Source: Thamnaconus septentrionalis
Lineage: Eukaryota > Chordata > Actinopteri > Tetraodontiformes > Monacanthidae
Assembly: GCA_009823395.1 (NCBI GenBank)
Contig: CM020501.1
Span: 34,277,993-34,341,992 of the forward strand
Length of the DNA stretch: 64,000 bases
Reading direction: 5' to 3'
Below are positions 21,851 to 63,966 of the stretch, one piece after another. Positions within the stretch are counted from its first letter, which is position 1. The number at the start of each line of letters is the position of its first letter. Under the pieces are notes generated by a model, which was not told the origin of the DNA, made no database searches, and saw only the letters and a program-made list of their open reading frames with translations. Both the position numbers and the translations under genes were made by a program.

Positions 21851-22500
21851 CACTGAGCGTCAAAATGGAGGAGATGGAGCAAAGAGGGAAGCCCGGATTC
21901 ACGGTGCTGCGCTGTTGGAACGAGCGCTCAGCGGCGCTGGGTCGGGGGTTTATTCCGTGTCCACTCCTCCAGGCCCGCACCCGGAAGATTTGCCATCGTG
22001 TCGGGCCCCTCCTCACAATGCGGGACGTTGTTCCGCGCGACAGCTGAGAAGCGGCGGTGTTGTGTAGACCACCGGGCACCCGAGCTGGACCTTCCTCTGC
22101 ACCGCCCCCCCCTCCCAGTCTCCAATAGAGGGTGACGCTGATCACAGCGGCGGTGCTGTCAATTGTCGTAGGTAAAATCAACAACTTCCGCTCACGTACG
22201 TTTCAAAATAAAGGGAACCTACCAGGTTACAGCACCCAAAAAAAAAACAAACATAGAAGGTATATCAACTTGATGTCGCAGAGTGTGTAGTTACTGACAG
22301 GGGGAAATTCTCCGGACGATATTAGTTCCTTTGGCGTGAACACGGAATCAAATATTTTACCTGCTTTGAAAATCCTTTAATCTTGAGAATGTGGACAATG
22401 TGTCGAGTGGGTTATCATCTCAGCTTGACACTGAGTTCTTCTCAAGCGCGCTCGTACGTTCTGAGAGTCCTTTGCAAGTGCGCATGCGCAACGCTACCTC
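21851..22500 (-). promoter_or_regulatory. mtmr7 5' leader and promoter region
   Basis: GC-rich sequence lies immediately upstream of the MEHIRTPK start codon. A perfect NRF1-type palindrome TGCGCATGCGCA is at 22479-22490. The transcription start is not determined, and no TATA box is evident. Confidence 0.45.
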
Positions 22501-22536
22501 CACGGCTGGACTAAAGTTGTCACGGAAAATTAAACA

Positions 22537-22562
22537 ACTACTACTACTACTACTACTACTAC

Positions 22563-22638
<76 letters not shown>
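22537..22638. repeat. (ACT)n-(AAT)n compound microsatellite
   Basis: This is about 27 bp of ACT triplets followed by about 75 bp of AAT triplets. Poly-Ile and poly-Leu frames through it are repeat artefacts. Confidence 0.95.
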
Positions 22639-23979
22639 CGCTTTAAAAAAATCTTTCTCCTTTGGTCCTTGTATCGAGAGTAAGTGGAAGTCGCTGCAGA
22701 AGCGGCGTTGCTCAAGAGAGATATGCAGTCACACAACATTATGTCACCCTAATACAAGACATTGCAGGGGACTGTGGTGAAAGCACGGGCCACAAAATAA
22801 TTCCCACCCCGCTGTCTGCCGCAGAACCTAAACACACACGCGCACAGGGTTAAACTGAGGGGAGCTCGAGTTAATGTAGACATCACGAAGCAGCTTTTAT
22901 TGTCACTGTATTCCCTGACATTGACTGCATGAAAGGGGCTGATGAACTGAAAGTTGTAGCAATGCAGTTCTGTCCACTTAAGGACTTTAAATTCAAATCA
23001 TGAAATTACAAAGAACCAGTGCCGGGAAGCCAAGACACGACTACTGAAATACAATTACCAGTAAGAACTGGTTCATGTCGGGAAATGTCTTTCTATTTAT
23101 AACCGGATATTGAAAGGTCCTGGTTAGATTAAATAATAATATAAAACACAAATAAGAATGAGAATGTCACTTATTTATCATCTAGAAAGAGCTTCTTTCA
23201 AACTTCAGTATATCGGGTAACTTGAGGCGTCGTCCCACTCATGACTCAGTACAGCCATTCCAATCATTTCCTTGTTTGGCCACCAGATGTCAGTGTTGGG
23301 CATTTAAAAAAATAAAAAAAAGACAATTGTATATGACGGGCACGTGAAGTACTGTGCATTTTGTGGCTGCAGTAATATTCTGAAATTTCAATTTCCTGCC
23401 TAAAATAACATTGACCTCGCAGTGTAAACGGACACAAATCTCATTAATAACTGTAGCATTTAAAAAACAATAAAAATCTCAGTATGTGTCAAACAGCAAT
23501 TAATAAGCGTAGATATTGCAAGTGATGCACAACGTATAGGGAAAAATAAAACACGAGGTAGAAGATTGACGAAGTTATTCACCAGCTGTTTAACCAGAGG
23601 ATTAAACATCACATTCCATATCTGCCTCTGCTGTTGACTGGTGGACAACAACCCAGCCAAGGGTTCCCTGATGGCTTTGTATGGTCAGTGCAGAGTTCCA
23701 AGGCCGAAATCATTTTTGCTTTATTCCTTCAATAATGCAGATTTCCCCCTCCCATTCCATTGCACACACAGTGTTATATTCTTCAGCTTACAGATGGCCT
23801 GCTAACAACACCGGGCAGCCAAGACTGGCTCATTAAGCTCTGATTATCCACAGGTGCGTGTGAGATTGCGTTGTGTTTGTAATACTAACATCCATCCATC
23901 CACTTTCAAGACCTGCTGGTTCCTGCACTCAGGCTTACGGGGGTCTGCTGGAGCCCATGGTGCCAGCTGGCAGAGGATC
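22639..23979. other. Intergenic spacer between mtmr7 and mtus1
   Basis: No gene is supported on either strand. It is mostly AT-rich unique sequence with a short (CCAT)n near 23889. Confidence 0.5.
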
Positions 23980-24190
23980 TACACTACCAGTCAGAAGTTT
24001 GGACACACGTTCTCATTTGGTTCCCATTCTCACGACTAATTACATAGATTCTCACTTTAGGGATCAAAGCAATGAATGAATGAAACATACATGGTATTGT
24101 GTAGTAAGCAACGCAGTGTGACATAACTGAAAAATGTGAAGTTGTTCAAAATAGCTACCCTTCATATACAACCATTTAGAGTAATCTATC
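23980..24190. repeat. Dispersed repeat, ACTACCAGTC-AAAGTTTGG family, copy 2
   Basis: It begins ACACTACCAGTCAGAAGTTTGG and shares the CATTCTCACGACTAATTACA, ATGAATGAAACATACATGG and AGCTACCCTTCATATA blocks with copy 1. It ends about 15 bases before the CRE-like site of the next region. Confidence 0.6.
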
Positions 24191-24206
24191 AATGTCTATG
24201 TTGCTC

Positions 24207-24360
24207 TGACGTCACGGCAAAATAACCGAGTTTGAAGAAGCGAGCGGGGGCTATTTCCCACGTGATGCGAGCGGTGCGCGCGAGGCTCTGGCTCGCTCGC
24301 TCCCAAGCGGTATCCAGGTAACAGCTGCGGTCACGCGGGCAGGAGCGGTGACGGTATGTG
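24207..24360 (+). promoter_or_regulatory. Candidate upstream promoter and first exon of mtus1
   Basis: A GC-rich island contains a perfect CRE palindrome TGACGTCA (24207-24214) and an E-box CACGTG (24259-24264). Possible donors follow at 24318 (CCAG|GTAACA) and 24354 (GACG|GTATGT). This could be the most distal, non-coding first exon of mtus1. Without transcripts this remains inference. Confidence 0.3.
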
Positions 24361-24744
24361 TCGTTCGTTGTCGTGTGTGTGTGTGTGTGTCTCTCTCTCG
24401 TTGTTGCTAACTAGCGTTAACGACGCCGCGGTTTGAGTGGCACGAGCTATGGAAGCCGAGCGGCTCAGTGTTTGTTGTTCTCTGCTGCTGCGCCGCGGCA
24501 GGATGAGACTGAGTGAGCGGGACATTGTTTCCAAGTCCTGCTGTGAAGAAGATGCCGCAGTGTTGTTCACCTTGGAAATGGACTCGGGTGTGAGGCACTG
24601 GCCAGGCGGCAGTGTGGGAACTTTTCTTTTGTTCTCTGTGGCCATTGATTTCACTCAGCTTCATCTGGTGTTTTGTGAGACCTAACTGAGTCCAGTTTAT
24701 TTCTTGAACCTGCTGAGGTTAATGTCTCTTCATGAAGGTCGCAG

Positions 24745-25132
24745 GACAGGCGTGGGCAAACTTTTCGACTGGTGGGGGCCACAGTAGGTTGTAAAGTGTG
24801 ACAGGCAGAGGGGCCGGAGCAGCAGCAGCAGATGGATGGAGTGTTTTGGTGAGCCACCTCCATAGGAGACAATAAAAAAAATATCATGGGATATGTAGAA
24901 AATATGCGCTTTAGTGGAAAATGAACACACGTTACAAGAAAATGTCTGCCTTTGAAGCCCCACAGTGTTCAGCTCTTCATGAAATGACTCTTAAAAACAC
25001 TTAACAAAGGGATGAAATACACCTATTGTATGACTTACTTACTATTAATAGAATTAATTCAAGTTGGGCGGGCTGGATTAAAAAGTTTAACGGGCCGCAT
25101 GTGGCCCCCGGGCCGCAGTTTGCCCATGCCTG
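24745..25132. mobile_element. Non-autonomous hAT-like element (GGGCAAAC family), reverse orientation
   Basis: The left end CAGGCGTGGGCAAACTTTTC and right end CGCAGTTTGCCCATGCCTG are a clear terminal inverted repeat about 390 bases apart. The internal GTTTTGGTGAGCCACCTCC is the reverse of the block in the 8801 and 38796 copies. No transposase open frame. Confidence 0.75.
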
Positions 25133-27978
25133 TTGTAGCTGCTTTCTATTCCCTGGCTGTAAATCCTTGCACCTCTCACATGCAAGCAAGGTGCAAGTGC
25201 TTCAGAATGTGTAGTTTTAATTCCTTTACATTTCCTGCTGCTTCAGCTTTCTGCGTCGTGCAGACAGGCTCAGCTACAGGCGGCCTCCAGTCGGAAGGTG
25301 TGGGTGTGTTTCCTTGTTCTCCTCGGTGGCATTGTGATACGACGTCCTGAAGTGCTGCCGCTCTTGTGCGCCGTGTGTCCGAGCCGCGCAGTGAAATATG
25401 CTGGCACGTAATGGACGTTTCTGCTGCTGCAGCATTCTGCGTGTTATGTAACGGGCTGTCCTCTGCATCATCCCGCAGGGCGGCCCAGGATTAAAGTAAA
25501 GACTTTCCTTGGCAAGGGACTCGTAGCCTCCGAGTAGCCCGTCTAACGTGGACATCACCTCCAGCAAATTGCCTGTTCTGGTTGAAAACTGTGCACTGCT
25601 GTCTGCAAACTGTCGGAGGAAAGTGCGGCTGTCTTTCAGCTGCAACCTTTTTTTTTTTTGTTTTGAGAAAAGGGGAGAGAAGATTCCTGAATGTGTCTCC
25701 TTTCTAAACATAGCCCTTTAAGCTGGGGTATTTTTGTTTACCTACTTTGCAAACTATATTGAGTTTGGTGCCGGTCTGAAAATATGTTCCCATACAAATC
25801 CAATGCATGGGTCATGCAGGCAGTGTTGCTCATTGAAACACACTGGCTGATGTTCGTTTATTTTGTTTCCTGCGTGGAGTTCCCGAGTTCTCCCTGTGTC
25901 TGCTTTTTCAACCTACTCTGCACAATCAGACCTGAAACCACTGCCACCTTAACTCCTGAACACTGACTGGCTGGAATTCCTTATTAGAATATCTGTTTCC
26001 TTGCTGCCTTCTGTCATCAGATGTAGTTAAAACGTATGTGAAATCGTCAGCGTACTTGCTTTCCCCTCCCATCAATAAATGTTGGGCTGCTCCGTCAACC
26101 CATTTGTCACAAGAGTTTTCATTTTCCATACTGGCTTAATGTTTGTGGGCCTGTCTGTGCTGTTTGGTGAGCCTTTGCGTGCTTTTACAGCTCCAGTGTT
26201 TCACCTCTGTGACCCTGTAAGCTTTACTTCTCGGCACTTCAATGCCCTTTTCATCTTAGAAATATAATCGGATGAAGTGCTCATTCACCCCAGCCGGCCG
26301 TGCAGACTGGGAAAACGTTAGGTCAGTAGACAAAGGATGTACAGTCAAATCTTTACATTTGAAAAAAGCCCGTCGGTTAATAGCTGAGAATGAATGCGGC
26401 AAAGAAAAGTGATTTTTCAACTGCAATCAAAATCGAAGCCAGACTCTTTCTTCGCTGCATACAAATGTTCTGTCTCCGTCACTAAGCTGGAGCATGCGTT
26501 CTTAAATAACTCGCATGACTGCTCAACATACAGTTGAATTCAAAAGAGCCTTTCAGCTTTTTATTTTTTAAATTATGAAATAATCTGCAAAAAGATTCCA
26601 ACAAACAGCTTATTTGTCTTGTAATAATATACGCACCAGTTGTTTGGCAGTTTGTGTTTTGCAGTTATAGTCTTAGTCTGTAGGCAATCTGAACGTGTAT
26701 TTACGGTAGATTCCCCCCCACTGAGAGTTTATAGCAGCAACTGTCATGCAGCCAGTGCTCGTGCACACACCTGAGCTTGTTGGGCAGGCCTGAAAGGTTT
26801 TGCCAGCAGTCGTAGCAGTCGGCGCTACCGACGTGCTTTGATTCTTTTACCGCCTGTTTGTGCTTGAAATACTACGTGTAGACACTTGTGAAGAATTTAG
26901 AACACTGGACTTTGAACTGAACATTAGAGGATCAGTATTTTCCATAACCTGGGCTTGAGCTACGCCCTGAAATAAACTCAACATTCTTCACATCGAACAA
27001 GCTGTAGGAACACAAACTGTTTGTAAAAGACGATGATTTTAGGTGAGGAGATTTCCGCCATGTTACACTGAAGCCCCGCCCCCCCCTCCAGCATGCCTTC
27101 CTCAGACTGAGTGAGTCACGGAGGGCGTTTGTACCACTCCTTGGTGCCAGGGCCAGTGATGGAAGTCACTGTATCAGCTTTATTGGGCCAGTGCACTGCT
27201 CACCCAACCGTGTTTGATACAGTGATTTTTTGCTGCAGGGTCTCATTGGAGTGGCTGCCCACTTACACTATGCAACCAGTGCTGAATGGTGATTGGCTCT
27301 GAGGAGGAATGTTCATCCGCAGTAAGTTGGTGATCTGCGTCTATCTTTAAACAACTGCGGTCCCGGCGCAGTGTAACGCCGATGCAGTGCAGTGGTGCAA
27401 CAACCGCCTCCTCTCCGTTGGTGCGTCCTCAAGCTAATTCCACACATTAAAACACACCCCGCGTCCCTCTATCCCACTTTTGTGCAACTTTTGTGCGGAT
27501 AGGTTGAGCCGGGATAGCCGAGATATCCTGACTTAATCCCTCGTCCTGCTGTGTGCACCGGGCCCCGGCAGTCCTGTAATCCACTTCATTTGTGTTTGGC
27601 AGCGGGACACTCGGGACCAATTTGCAGTCACATTTAGATCAATTGGATCCCCCCCCCCCCCCCCCTCCCTCCAGGATCCACGTTATGTGATTTGCTTTCC
27701 TTCCTCAGCTCTCCATCACAGGAATGACTCATTTTCTTTCTGCCTTCGCTCTCACTGCACCGCACTCTCCAGCCCAGAACCCCCCCGTCGTTCCCCTCTC
27801 ATACCACTGCAGCCAGTAGCATGGACGGTCGGCCATCAGACCCCCGAGCCCCAACCTACCTTGTTTTTGGGGGGTGGGGGTGGAGGTGGAGGTGGAGCCT
27901 CACTGGTTTTAGATTACCTGAGTTGAACGCACACAAACTCACTGACACGCACAGCAGCTATCTGTTAACACACGCAGG

Positions 27979-27982
<4 letters not shown>
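25133..27982. other. Non-coding sequence 5' of mtus1 coding exons
   Basis: The longest frame (145 codons minus, 25274-25711) shows no recognisable domain. Poly-C stretches lie at 27070-27080 and 27650-27665. No gene is supported. Confidence 0.45.

Positions 27983-28067
<85 letters not shown>
27983..28067. repeat. (TG)n microsatellite, about 85 bp
   Basis: This is a pure TG tract. Related (CA)n at 28131-28161 and (CT)n at 28303-28331 follow, together a simple-repeat cluster. Confidence 0.95.
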
Positions 28068-28070
<3 letters not shown>

Positions 28071-28299
28071 AGGAGGAATGTTCTTTCCTTGCTGTAGTCC
28101 TTGCTAACTGTTGTTACTGGCACATGAAGGACACACACACGCACACACACACACACACACACTCTACAGCAGGACTGATCAGCACGCTTGGGATTTTCGA
28201 ACCAAAAAGGGGAAGGTGTGCCCCCCAGACCCCCCCCGCCTCCATTCCTTCCCTCTTCAAATCTCCTCCCTCCCTCTGCACACTCACAGCCTGCATTGA

Positions 28300-28339
<40 letters not shown>

Positions 28340-28369
28340 ACACACACACACACACACAACACGCAGCAG

Positions 28370-28700
28370 TGACGGAAAGCGATCCGACGCATGAGTGTGG
28401 GCTGCAGTGCAGTGTGGGGCGAGCCTGTGAGGAGGTGGAGAACTGTGTGGACGGCCAGTCAAGTGCTTTTCACTCCGGACTGTGCTGCGCTAGCCAGCTA
28501 AACTAGCCAGCTAAACTTGCCAGCTAAACTAGCCAGCTAAACTAGCCTCCCTCATTTGCTTTGTTGTTTTGTTTTTTTTTGTCTTTTTTTCATTTTTCTT
28601 GTCCTCTGCTGGATTTGATTCGCGGAGCGGTCGGCAGCCGGAGGTCGAGAAGGACGAGCAAGTTGTGTGACATGGGAGCAACACGTGTGTATGTTGTTTC
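28370..28700 (+). promoter_or_regulatory. Second candidate 5' exon or promoter block of mtus1
   Basis: Moderately GC-rich sequence with a 13-bp tandem array (unit TAGCCAGCTAAAC, about 4.3 copies, 28491-28547). No clear donor could be chosen. It is offered as a candidate because the coding exon at 35049 opens with an acceptor and therefore needs an upstream non-coding exon. Confidence 0.25.
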
Positions 28701-29176
28701 CACCCCCCCACCCCCCTCTTTTTGGTCGTGAGTGTCGGCCGAGGTCCGCGAGGAAACAAGAGGCTTTGCTGCGTTAGAGCAGTCGGTCGTTTGACACGAA
28801 CCAAGTCGACCGTTTTCACCTTAGTGAACTGTTGTCGGCGTACGATTGTGTGTAGCTCGTATTTATTAGGACAGTAATAGGAAGTAGTCGTTTTTGACCG
28901 GTGCATTCATGGAGAAAAACGTGGAAACGTTCGTGTCGGTGACTGGTCTCCCAGCACGCGCTAACAAAACGGTCCCTCCTCCGGTCACCCTCTGCCTCTG
29001 CAGCAGCAGAACCCTGAACAACAACAAGATCCTAGGTTCTGCTTTGTCATGAGTGGAAAACAACCGTCGGTTTTCAGTCCGACCCGCAGTTTGCTCTGTT
29101 GGACACGATGAAGCGGCTAATGGTGCAAAGTTAAATGTCCTGTATATGCAGCAGTCATGGGGTCTCTGCTCTGCAG

Positions 29177-29228
29177 GCTGAAGATGGAGGGCTTGATGCT
29201 TTCCAGATGCTTTGAGATGATTGCCCGG
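29177..29228 (+). other. Possible small non-coding exon of mtus1
   Basis: CTCTGCTCTGCAG immediately precedes the segment and CCCGG|GTAACT follows it. Spliced to 35049, it would add an upstream reading frame starting at 29184 that terminates at TAA 13 codons into the next exon. Splice-site strength is the only evidence. Confidence 0.2.
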
Positions 29229-30275
29229 GTAACTAAATCCTTTCACAATGTATTTACAGTGGAGCCATTGTTTCACCCAGCTGGACGTTCACAGTTGCAG
29301 TTTGTTTTATGTAAGTAGGGACTGAAGAGTTACTGAAAGGAGATACTTGAACATCCACAAGCTACGATTTGCCTTTCAAATCCAATAGAGACAACCATTG
29401 TAAAAGTTAGTAATCCTGCATCTTCAGCTCAGCCGCACGGCCAAAGTCCTGAATTGTTGCTCCAGCAGCAGCAAATCATTCACTCCATGCAGCAGTGATT
29501 AATGAAACGGCTAGAATCGGTGATGGATTAGTTGCCCGTTTTAAAGGACCTCCCTTGGAAGTTGATTTTCCATCTGAGACGTAAATGAAGCAAAAAGAGG
29601 CCAAAGTGGAGGCAATAATCAAACTGTTGGATGTGTCAAACGACGGATCCAAAAGTGGTGACAATATTTTCTCGACTCTGTGCTATCTATGACACGTTAA
29701 AGTTTTACCAGACGTCCTGTGAGGATGCTCCAGTCTGACTCTTGGTGGACTCCAAACATCCACAGCCACAGTCGCACTGTTTAATGACAACAAGACGTCA
29801 GTCGACTAGTATGACAACCTAATAAGTGCAGACTGGAAGTCTGTTTTCCAGCACTTTGCTGATGTGTTTTCATATCTATGTGTTTTAAGTAGAGGCAAAA
29901 TGTTCTGAACCTGCCCTGGCATATCTCCATCTTATCTGTAATGAATCCTTCACCGCTAATGAGTCCTTAAGATGGTGCCTATATCGCTGGGAGTTATGTA
30001 ACTGCTCAATGAACCGTTGCACAGTCAATCAGCTGAGGGCCGGTCTGATCGCACGGCATCGTCGGCTCCCCCTTCTTCTCCTGCTTTGACGTCTAAGATC
30101 CTCCCTGACCAACAGGCTGGTGGTCATTGTGATTACTTTAACAGTTGCCATGATGTTTGTGGCGTCCTCTCACAACTTTCCATCCAAACATCAATTCTCT
30201 CCAGTGAGCTGTTTGTGCGTTGAACTTTACTGCTTATTGTGTTTACAGCTGCCTAAGGTGTCATGTAAATGTCAG

Positions 30276-30319
<44 letters not shown>

Positions 30320-30590
30320 AAATGCATTCAGTCATAAATTTGCCGCATTTATTTTGTGCTGCACCAGGCTGTTTCTGCAAGTGTGTGTTAGTTATGTCAT
30401 CAGCTGTGTCTGTTGCTGTACTGTGATGCAGTGGTGACACTGGCCAATTGTTTCTGAGGGAAAGGTGACCTGCTGCCTTAATGAATCCCTTGGCTGTGAG
30501 CCCAGTGGAAACAAGACCGCGAGCGCACTGCCCGTTTTTTGTTTTTTTTTGTTCTTTTCAATGTAAGACGAAATTATTTTTTTAGTCTAT
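29229..30590 (+). other. mtus1 5' intron sequence
   Basis: No gene is supported. It contains a (GT)n at 30281-30319. Confidence 0.5.
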
Positions 30591-31123
<533 letters not shown>

Positions 31124-32943
31124 ACACTATGTAGCTTTATGTTCATTTGTTTGAACTGACAGAAAATCAAAGCAGTAAACTGTGGGTGGCCATGTGTTTG
31201 GTGTACATCAAGCAAGCTGTTAATGCCGTTAGATCACAGTGGCGCTGCTGTGCAGAAATGTTGGCCTGACATTTCTTCTGGTGTTGAATAGTTCACTGGG
31301 ATCTGTTGTCTTCATATATCTTTAGCATAAAAAGTAGCATAAAAATCAAATGGAAGCCAGCCGAGATTCATTTCTGTAGCTCATTGCATGTTAAATCTGG
31401 CTCAACAAAGATGTATTCTTTGTTTGATTCTTTGTCTCATTATACATTCTACAAGGTCAGTCAGTGTGTAAACACTTTCGAAACATAAACATTTGTATAA
31501 ATATTTTAATATGAATTTGAAGTGTTTATACATTTTTGGCTGACTCATTTACCTTGTGCGAGAATGGAATTGTTTGTCTTCCCAAAAGTCTGTTTTGATT
31601 TCTGCACAATGCTCGTGGTGTTTACTGTTAGAACGTGTTGCCAAGTTTTGTCGTGATCGTCTCAGAAAACCTGTTGACTATTGGTGAACTTAGAAAGTAG
31701 CTCGTGATGCCGCTGGAGATAATTAGCGCGGTTCATGCAGAGGCTCAAAATCCCAAAGCCGGCTCCGTCGTGTAGTTTAGCTCAGTGAATGCGGTTCAAA
31801 GCGAAGCAGAAGGAGAAAGCGAGTGAAAGAGAAAGAAGTCAGTTTACGATTACAAAGGAAAAACGCAAAGCAGTCTTGGAGGCCTGCAGTTCACGTTAAA
31901 CACAGAAAATGCAGGAAACCCGATGCTCAGGAACAGCAGAGACTGACTGACATATCAGTGTAACCTGCCCCCCTGATAGCGGGTCTAACGTTCCCATGTG
32001 TAGCCCTAAATAAGGCTTTGAGAAACAGTGGCTTAGATAAGCGTGACGGAGGAAGACGGCTGATAAGCGTTTGAAGAGGCTGCAAAAACACATGGCGTCA
32101 GAGGTCCTTGTCGAGAGGAAAATGTTACTGAACATGGTGGAACGTTGGTGCATGGCAGAGACGCCCACGTCGAGGGGGCGCTGTTAAAACAAGAACTTGA
32201 TTTTTGTTCTGACGTCTTATTTGAGTTAAGAGGGTGGCGCAGACTTTGGTACACAGGACCTCATTTCCAGCACATTTCATCCTTCGAGTTCAGCAGAGTT
32301 CACTGCTGCTAGGCTAGTGCAAGTCAATGGTTTCTGCTAGCCTGCCAATAGAAACTGTCTTACCCACTCCACAGTATGGAATGGTCCGCAGCAAACAAAT
32401 GATCATGCCAGACTATTGATGTAAATGTCTGTGTTGATGGAGTAGTGTTAGAAATAAAACTACCATTTTGAGGGACTAGTTTCTCAGCAGCAGTGGAATT
32501 TGACTTTGCTCTGGTTGGTAATTCAACAAGCTGTGCTTAAAGGTAAACAGAGAAGAGCATTAATATCGACCAAATTCTGAACTGCCCCTCTAAGTTATTA
32601 CATTTGTCTCTCTTGACTCTCTTTTTCCATTCCATAACCTTTTATGTATTATTTTATGCTTTTAATGCTCGTGTATCATGATTGGTTTTAGTTTGTTAAA
32701 ATGTTAGACTATTTGAAATGAGTGCTGTCAAAAAAGAAATGCTACTTTCAGATGTCAATATTTGACAAGTGCCTCTTTAAACTTGTGCTTACTTGTCCCT
32801 TCCGCTCTCTTCACCCTCCTCTATGTATTTCCACTCCGTCCAACTCTTAACTGTTAACCTGCTCGACAAGCGTGTCCTGAAGCGCAGCAGCGTCTGACCG
32901 CTCAACAATGGTCATTAAACTTGTGGATTAGCCTTGTTATTCA

Positions 32944-32982
<39 letters not shown>

Positions 32983-34488
32983 TGAGCCCTGTGAAGCCCC
33001 TGGAGTCCTGCGGTGAGACTGATTCTATGAGGCATGGATGAAGTATTGGGTTGGTGAGGGCCGTTCCTCCAGTCTGATGTCGAGTCTTCATGTCAGAGAG
33101 AGTCAAGCTATGACTGCCAGAGTTATTCAAAAAAAAAAAAAGGGAAGAGAATAAAAAAGCCAGATGACCATTCACAACCTTTGGGCGGCTATTTGACAAT
33201 TTCCTCAAACCAAAAGTCCAGATGTTGGGTGTTTCTGCTACACTTGATATTCTCCATCCCTCGGTAAATAAAATGGTCGTTTAGCTTTTCTGGTTTTAGC
33301 TAACCAGCAGTGGTGTAAAGATAAACCGATTTGAATCGCTTATCGGTCCGTGACGTCTGAGATCCGAGCGCATCGGCTGATGGAGCCCTGGATAAAGATC
33401 GGTAAAGGAAAAATAAGCGCTTGGGGTTAAATTGTCCATTTGTATTGAATCGCACTGAACCGAATCGGATCGAATCATACCAAATTATGAACTATTTTTT
33501 ATGAATCGTCCCTGAATCGGATCGTAGCTTGTGAATGGAGATTTGAATCGGATCGTTTTGTGAGTGAAAGAATCACACCCCGACTAACCAGCCATCAATC
33601 TATTACGCAGGCACTGAACTTGACAGGACCCTGAGACCAAATCCCCTGAAACTACTTATGTAGCCTCATGTTGGCAATAAAGGTTTAAGCCTCAGGTGTT
33701 ACACATTCGGACGGACATTACGTCTAGTAATCAAAACCTCATCTGACTGCCTTTAGAATTTTTTTTTTACATTTTACTCATTCCTAATGATTGTCATTTT
33801 ACATTTGCCAGAGATTATTTTTTTGTCATTCAAAAGGTTTGGCTGCATCAGAGACTCAAACGAATGGAAGTTATGGTGTTGTTTATCTTTAAGGCAAAAT
33901 TAGAAAACTGAATTCTTGTAGTTCTCCAGGGACGTCCTCCTGCTGAAACATTCTGAGCTGGATGGAACAGTGCACGTGTGGCATGTGGCTACATGTTGGC
34001 GACTTCGCTTAAAAAAAATAAATTGCCCTTTGGAGACTGTAGACTATTTTTCGATGAAATGCATCAGAAATACAAATGCCTGGGGTGTCCAAAAACTTCT
34101 GTCCACCGCTGTGTGGTGATCTACCTGTGAGTGAGTCGACTTCATGCGGCGCCCTGAGGCTCTGCTGGAGATGGAGCAGTGTCCTGGATCTGATTGCCTT
34201 AATTTAGCTGCTCCTCTCCTTCCTCTCTGTCCCTGACCCACATGAATACTCTGATAGATCACATGCACAGCAGAAATCCTCTCACCTTTGCATTCTTACC
34301 GTTTCACTGAGAGACAACAGGGTTTCACACATTTTCCTTGACTTTGTTTATATTGAATAGGATTTTAAAAAATAGTCAAGAGGACTTGACCAGGTTTCAC
34401 CAGGAGTGCATTGGATTTCATTTTAATGTTGCCAGTAGTAAGAATGATGGGCGCATAGGATGGAAACATGACTGTGAAAAAGTTGTTT
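31124..34488 (+). other. mtus1 5' intron sequence
   Basis: No gene is recognised. It contains a (CA)n at 32945-32980 and a run of GAATCG-type near-repeats at 33330-33565. Open frames of 60-97 codons lack domains. Confidence 0.5.
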
Positions 34489-34636
34489 TATTTTGGCAAT
34501 TTAACATAAAAGATGAAAGCAACACATTTTATTGAGCCATTCCACGCAAATTGACATCTCCAGCAGTTCCTTGTTGTAACTTTGCTGATTAAGATTTTCA
34601 GCTTATTAAAACCACAAACCCACAAACTCAGAAAAT
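34489..34636 (-). repeat. Dispersed repeat, copy B (inverted partner at 15827)
   Basis: It is near-identical in reverse complement to 15827-15972, with about 96 percent identity by eye. It lies in an mtus1 intron. The family is not recognised. Confidence 0.7.
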
Positions 34637-35048
34637 TATTATAAAATTTGAGTTTTGTTTTTTTTAAGCTGCAAGACCTGATCAGCAAAATCCAAAGAAA
34701 TAAAATTTTGAAATATATTGATTTGCATATTATTCCTTTATATAATATGTCAAATTCACCTTTTAAGTTGAATTGCAGAAATACAACAACCTTTTCAGGA
34801 TATTCTCATTTTCTGGGTTTTAGTCACAATGGCCTGTAGAGGGCAGCATTTCTCTTCCAGTTAACATCGGGTTTGCGTTCATGTGCCGCTGCAGTTGAAG
34901 TTTCAACAATTGAATATTGGCATTTTCAGAGATGGAGATGAAGCTTCCACTTTTCAGTGTCAAGTCATGAACTGCTTGAAATAAGTGTAGCCACACACTG
35001 CCTTGTCATTCCATCTTTAATTTCCCACTTTGTTTCCTCTTTCTCCAG

Positions 35049-35357
35049 GTGTCTCAACCTCCAGCCACGAAGCTTCCCTTCAGCTAAAATGTGAAAATAA
35101 AACCGAAATCAGACATTTTCCTGAGGGCGTGGCAACATTCAGCCACCTCGTGGATGCGTTTCGGTGGATGAACGTCGACTCTGTACGAACGAAGAAACTT
35201 TAAAGGAAAACATGGAAAGTGTCCTCTTCGGAGGATGAACCTGGCATCCCAGGAAATGCCAGTCGAAGGAGGGAAGCCGAGCACGGACACCCGGCCCCTG
35301 ATGGAGAGGTAAAAGTCAGCCAGTCTTGGTGCAGCCTCGGAGGTTTTCCGCCCAGAC
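35049..35357 (+). promoter_or_regulatory. mtus1 long-isoform 5' leader with several upstream ORFs
   Basis: The exon begins after TTCTCCAG (35041-35048). Before the main ATG at 35358 there are at least five upstream ATGs. One is an immediate start-stop ATGTGA (35089-35094); the others begin at 35154, 35168, 35212 and 35235, each closed by a stop inside the leader. This suggests translational restraint of the long isoform; the effect is inferred. Confidence 0.5.

Positions 35358-63966
<28,609 letters not shown>

Noticed and set aside
25274..25711. 145-codon minus-strand frame
   Set aside because: No recognisable domain, no splice partners and low-complexity ends; treated as chance.
28491..28547. 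Short direct repeats resembling a CRISPR array
   Set aside because: The units are contiguous 13-mers without spacers, in an animal genome. This is a tandem repeat.
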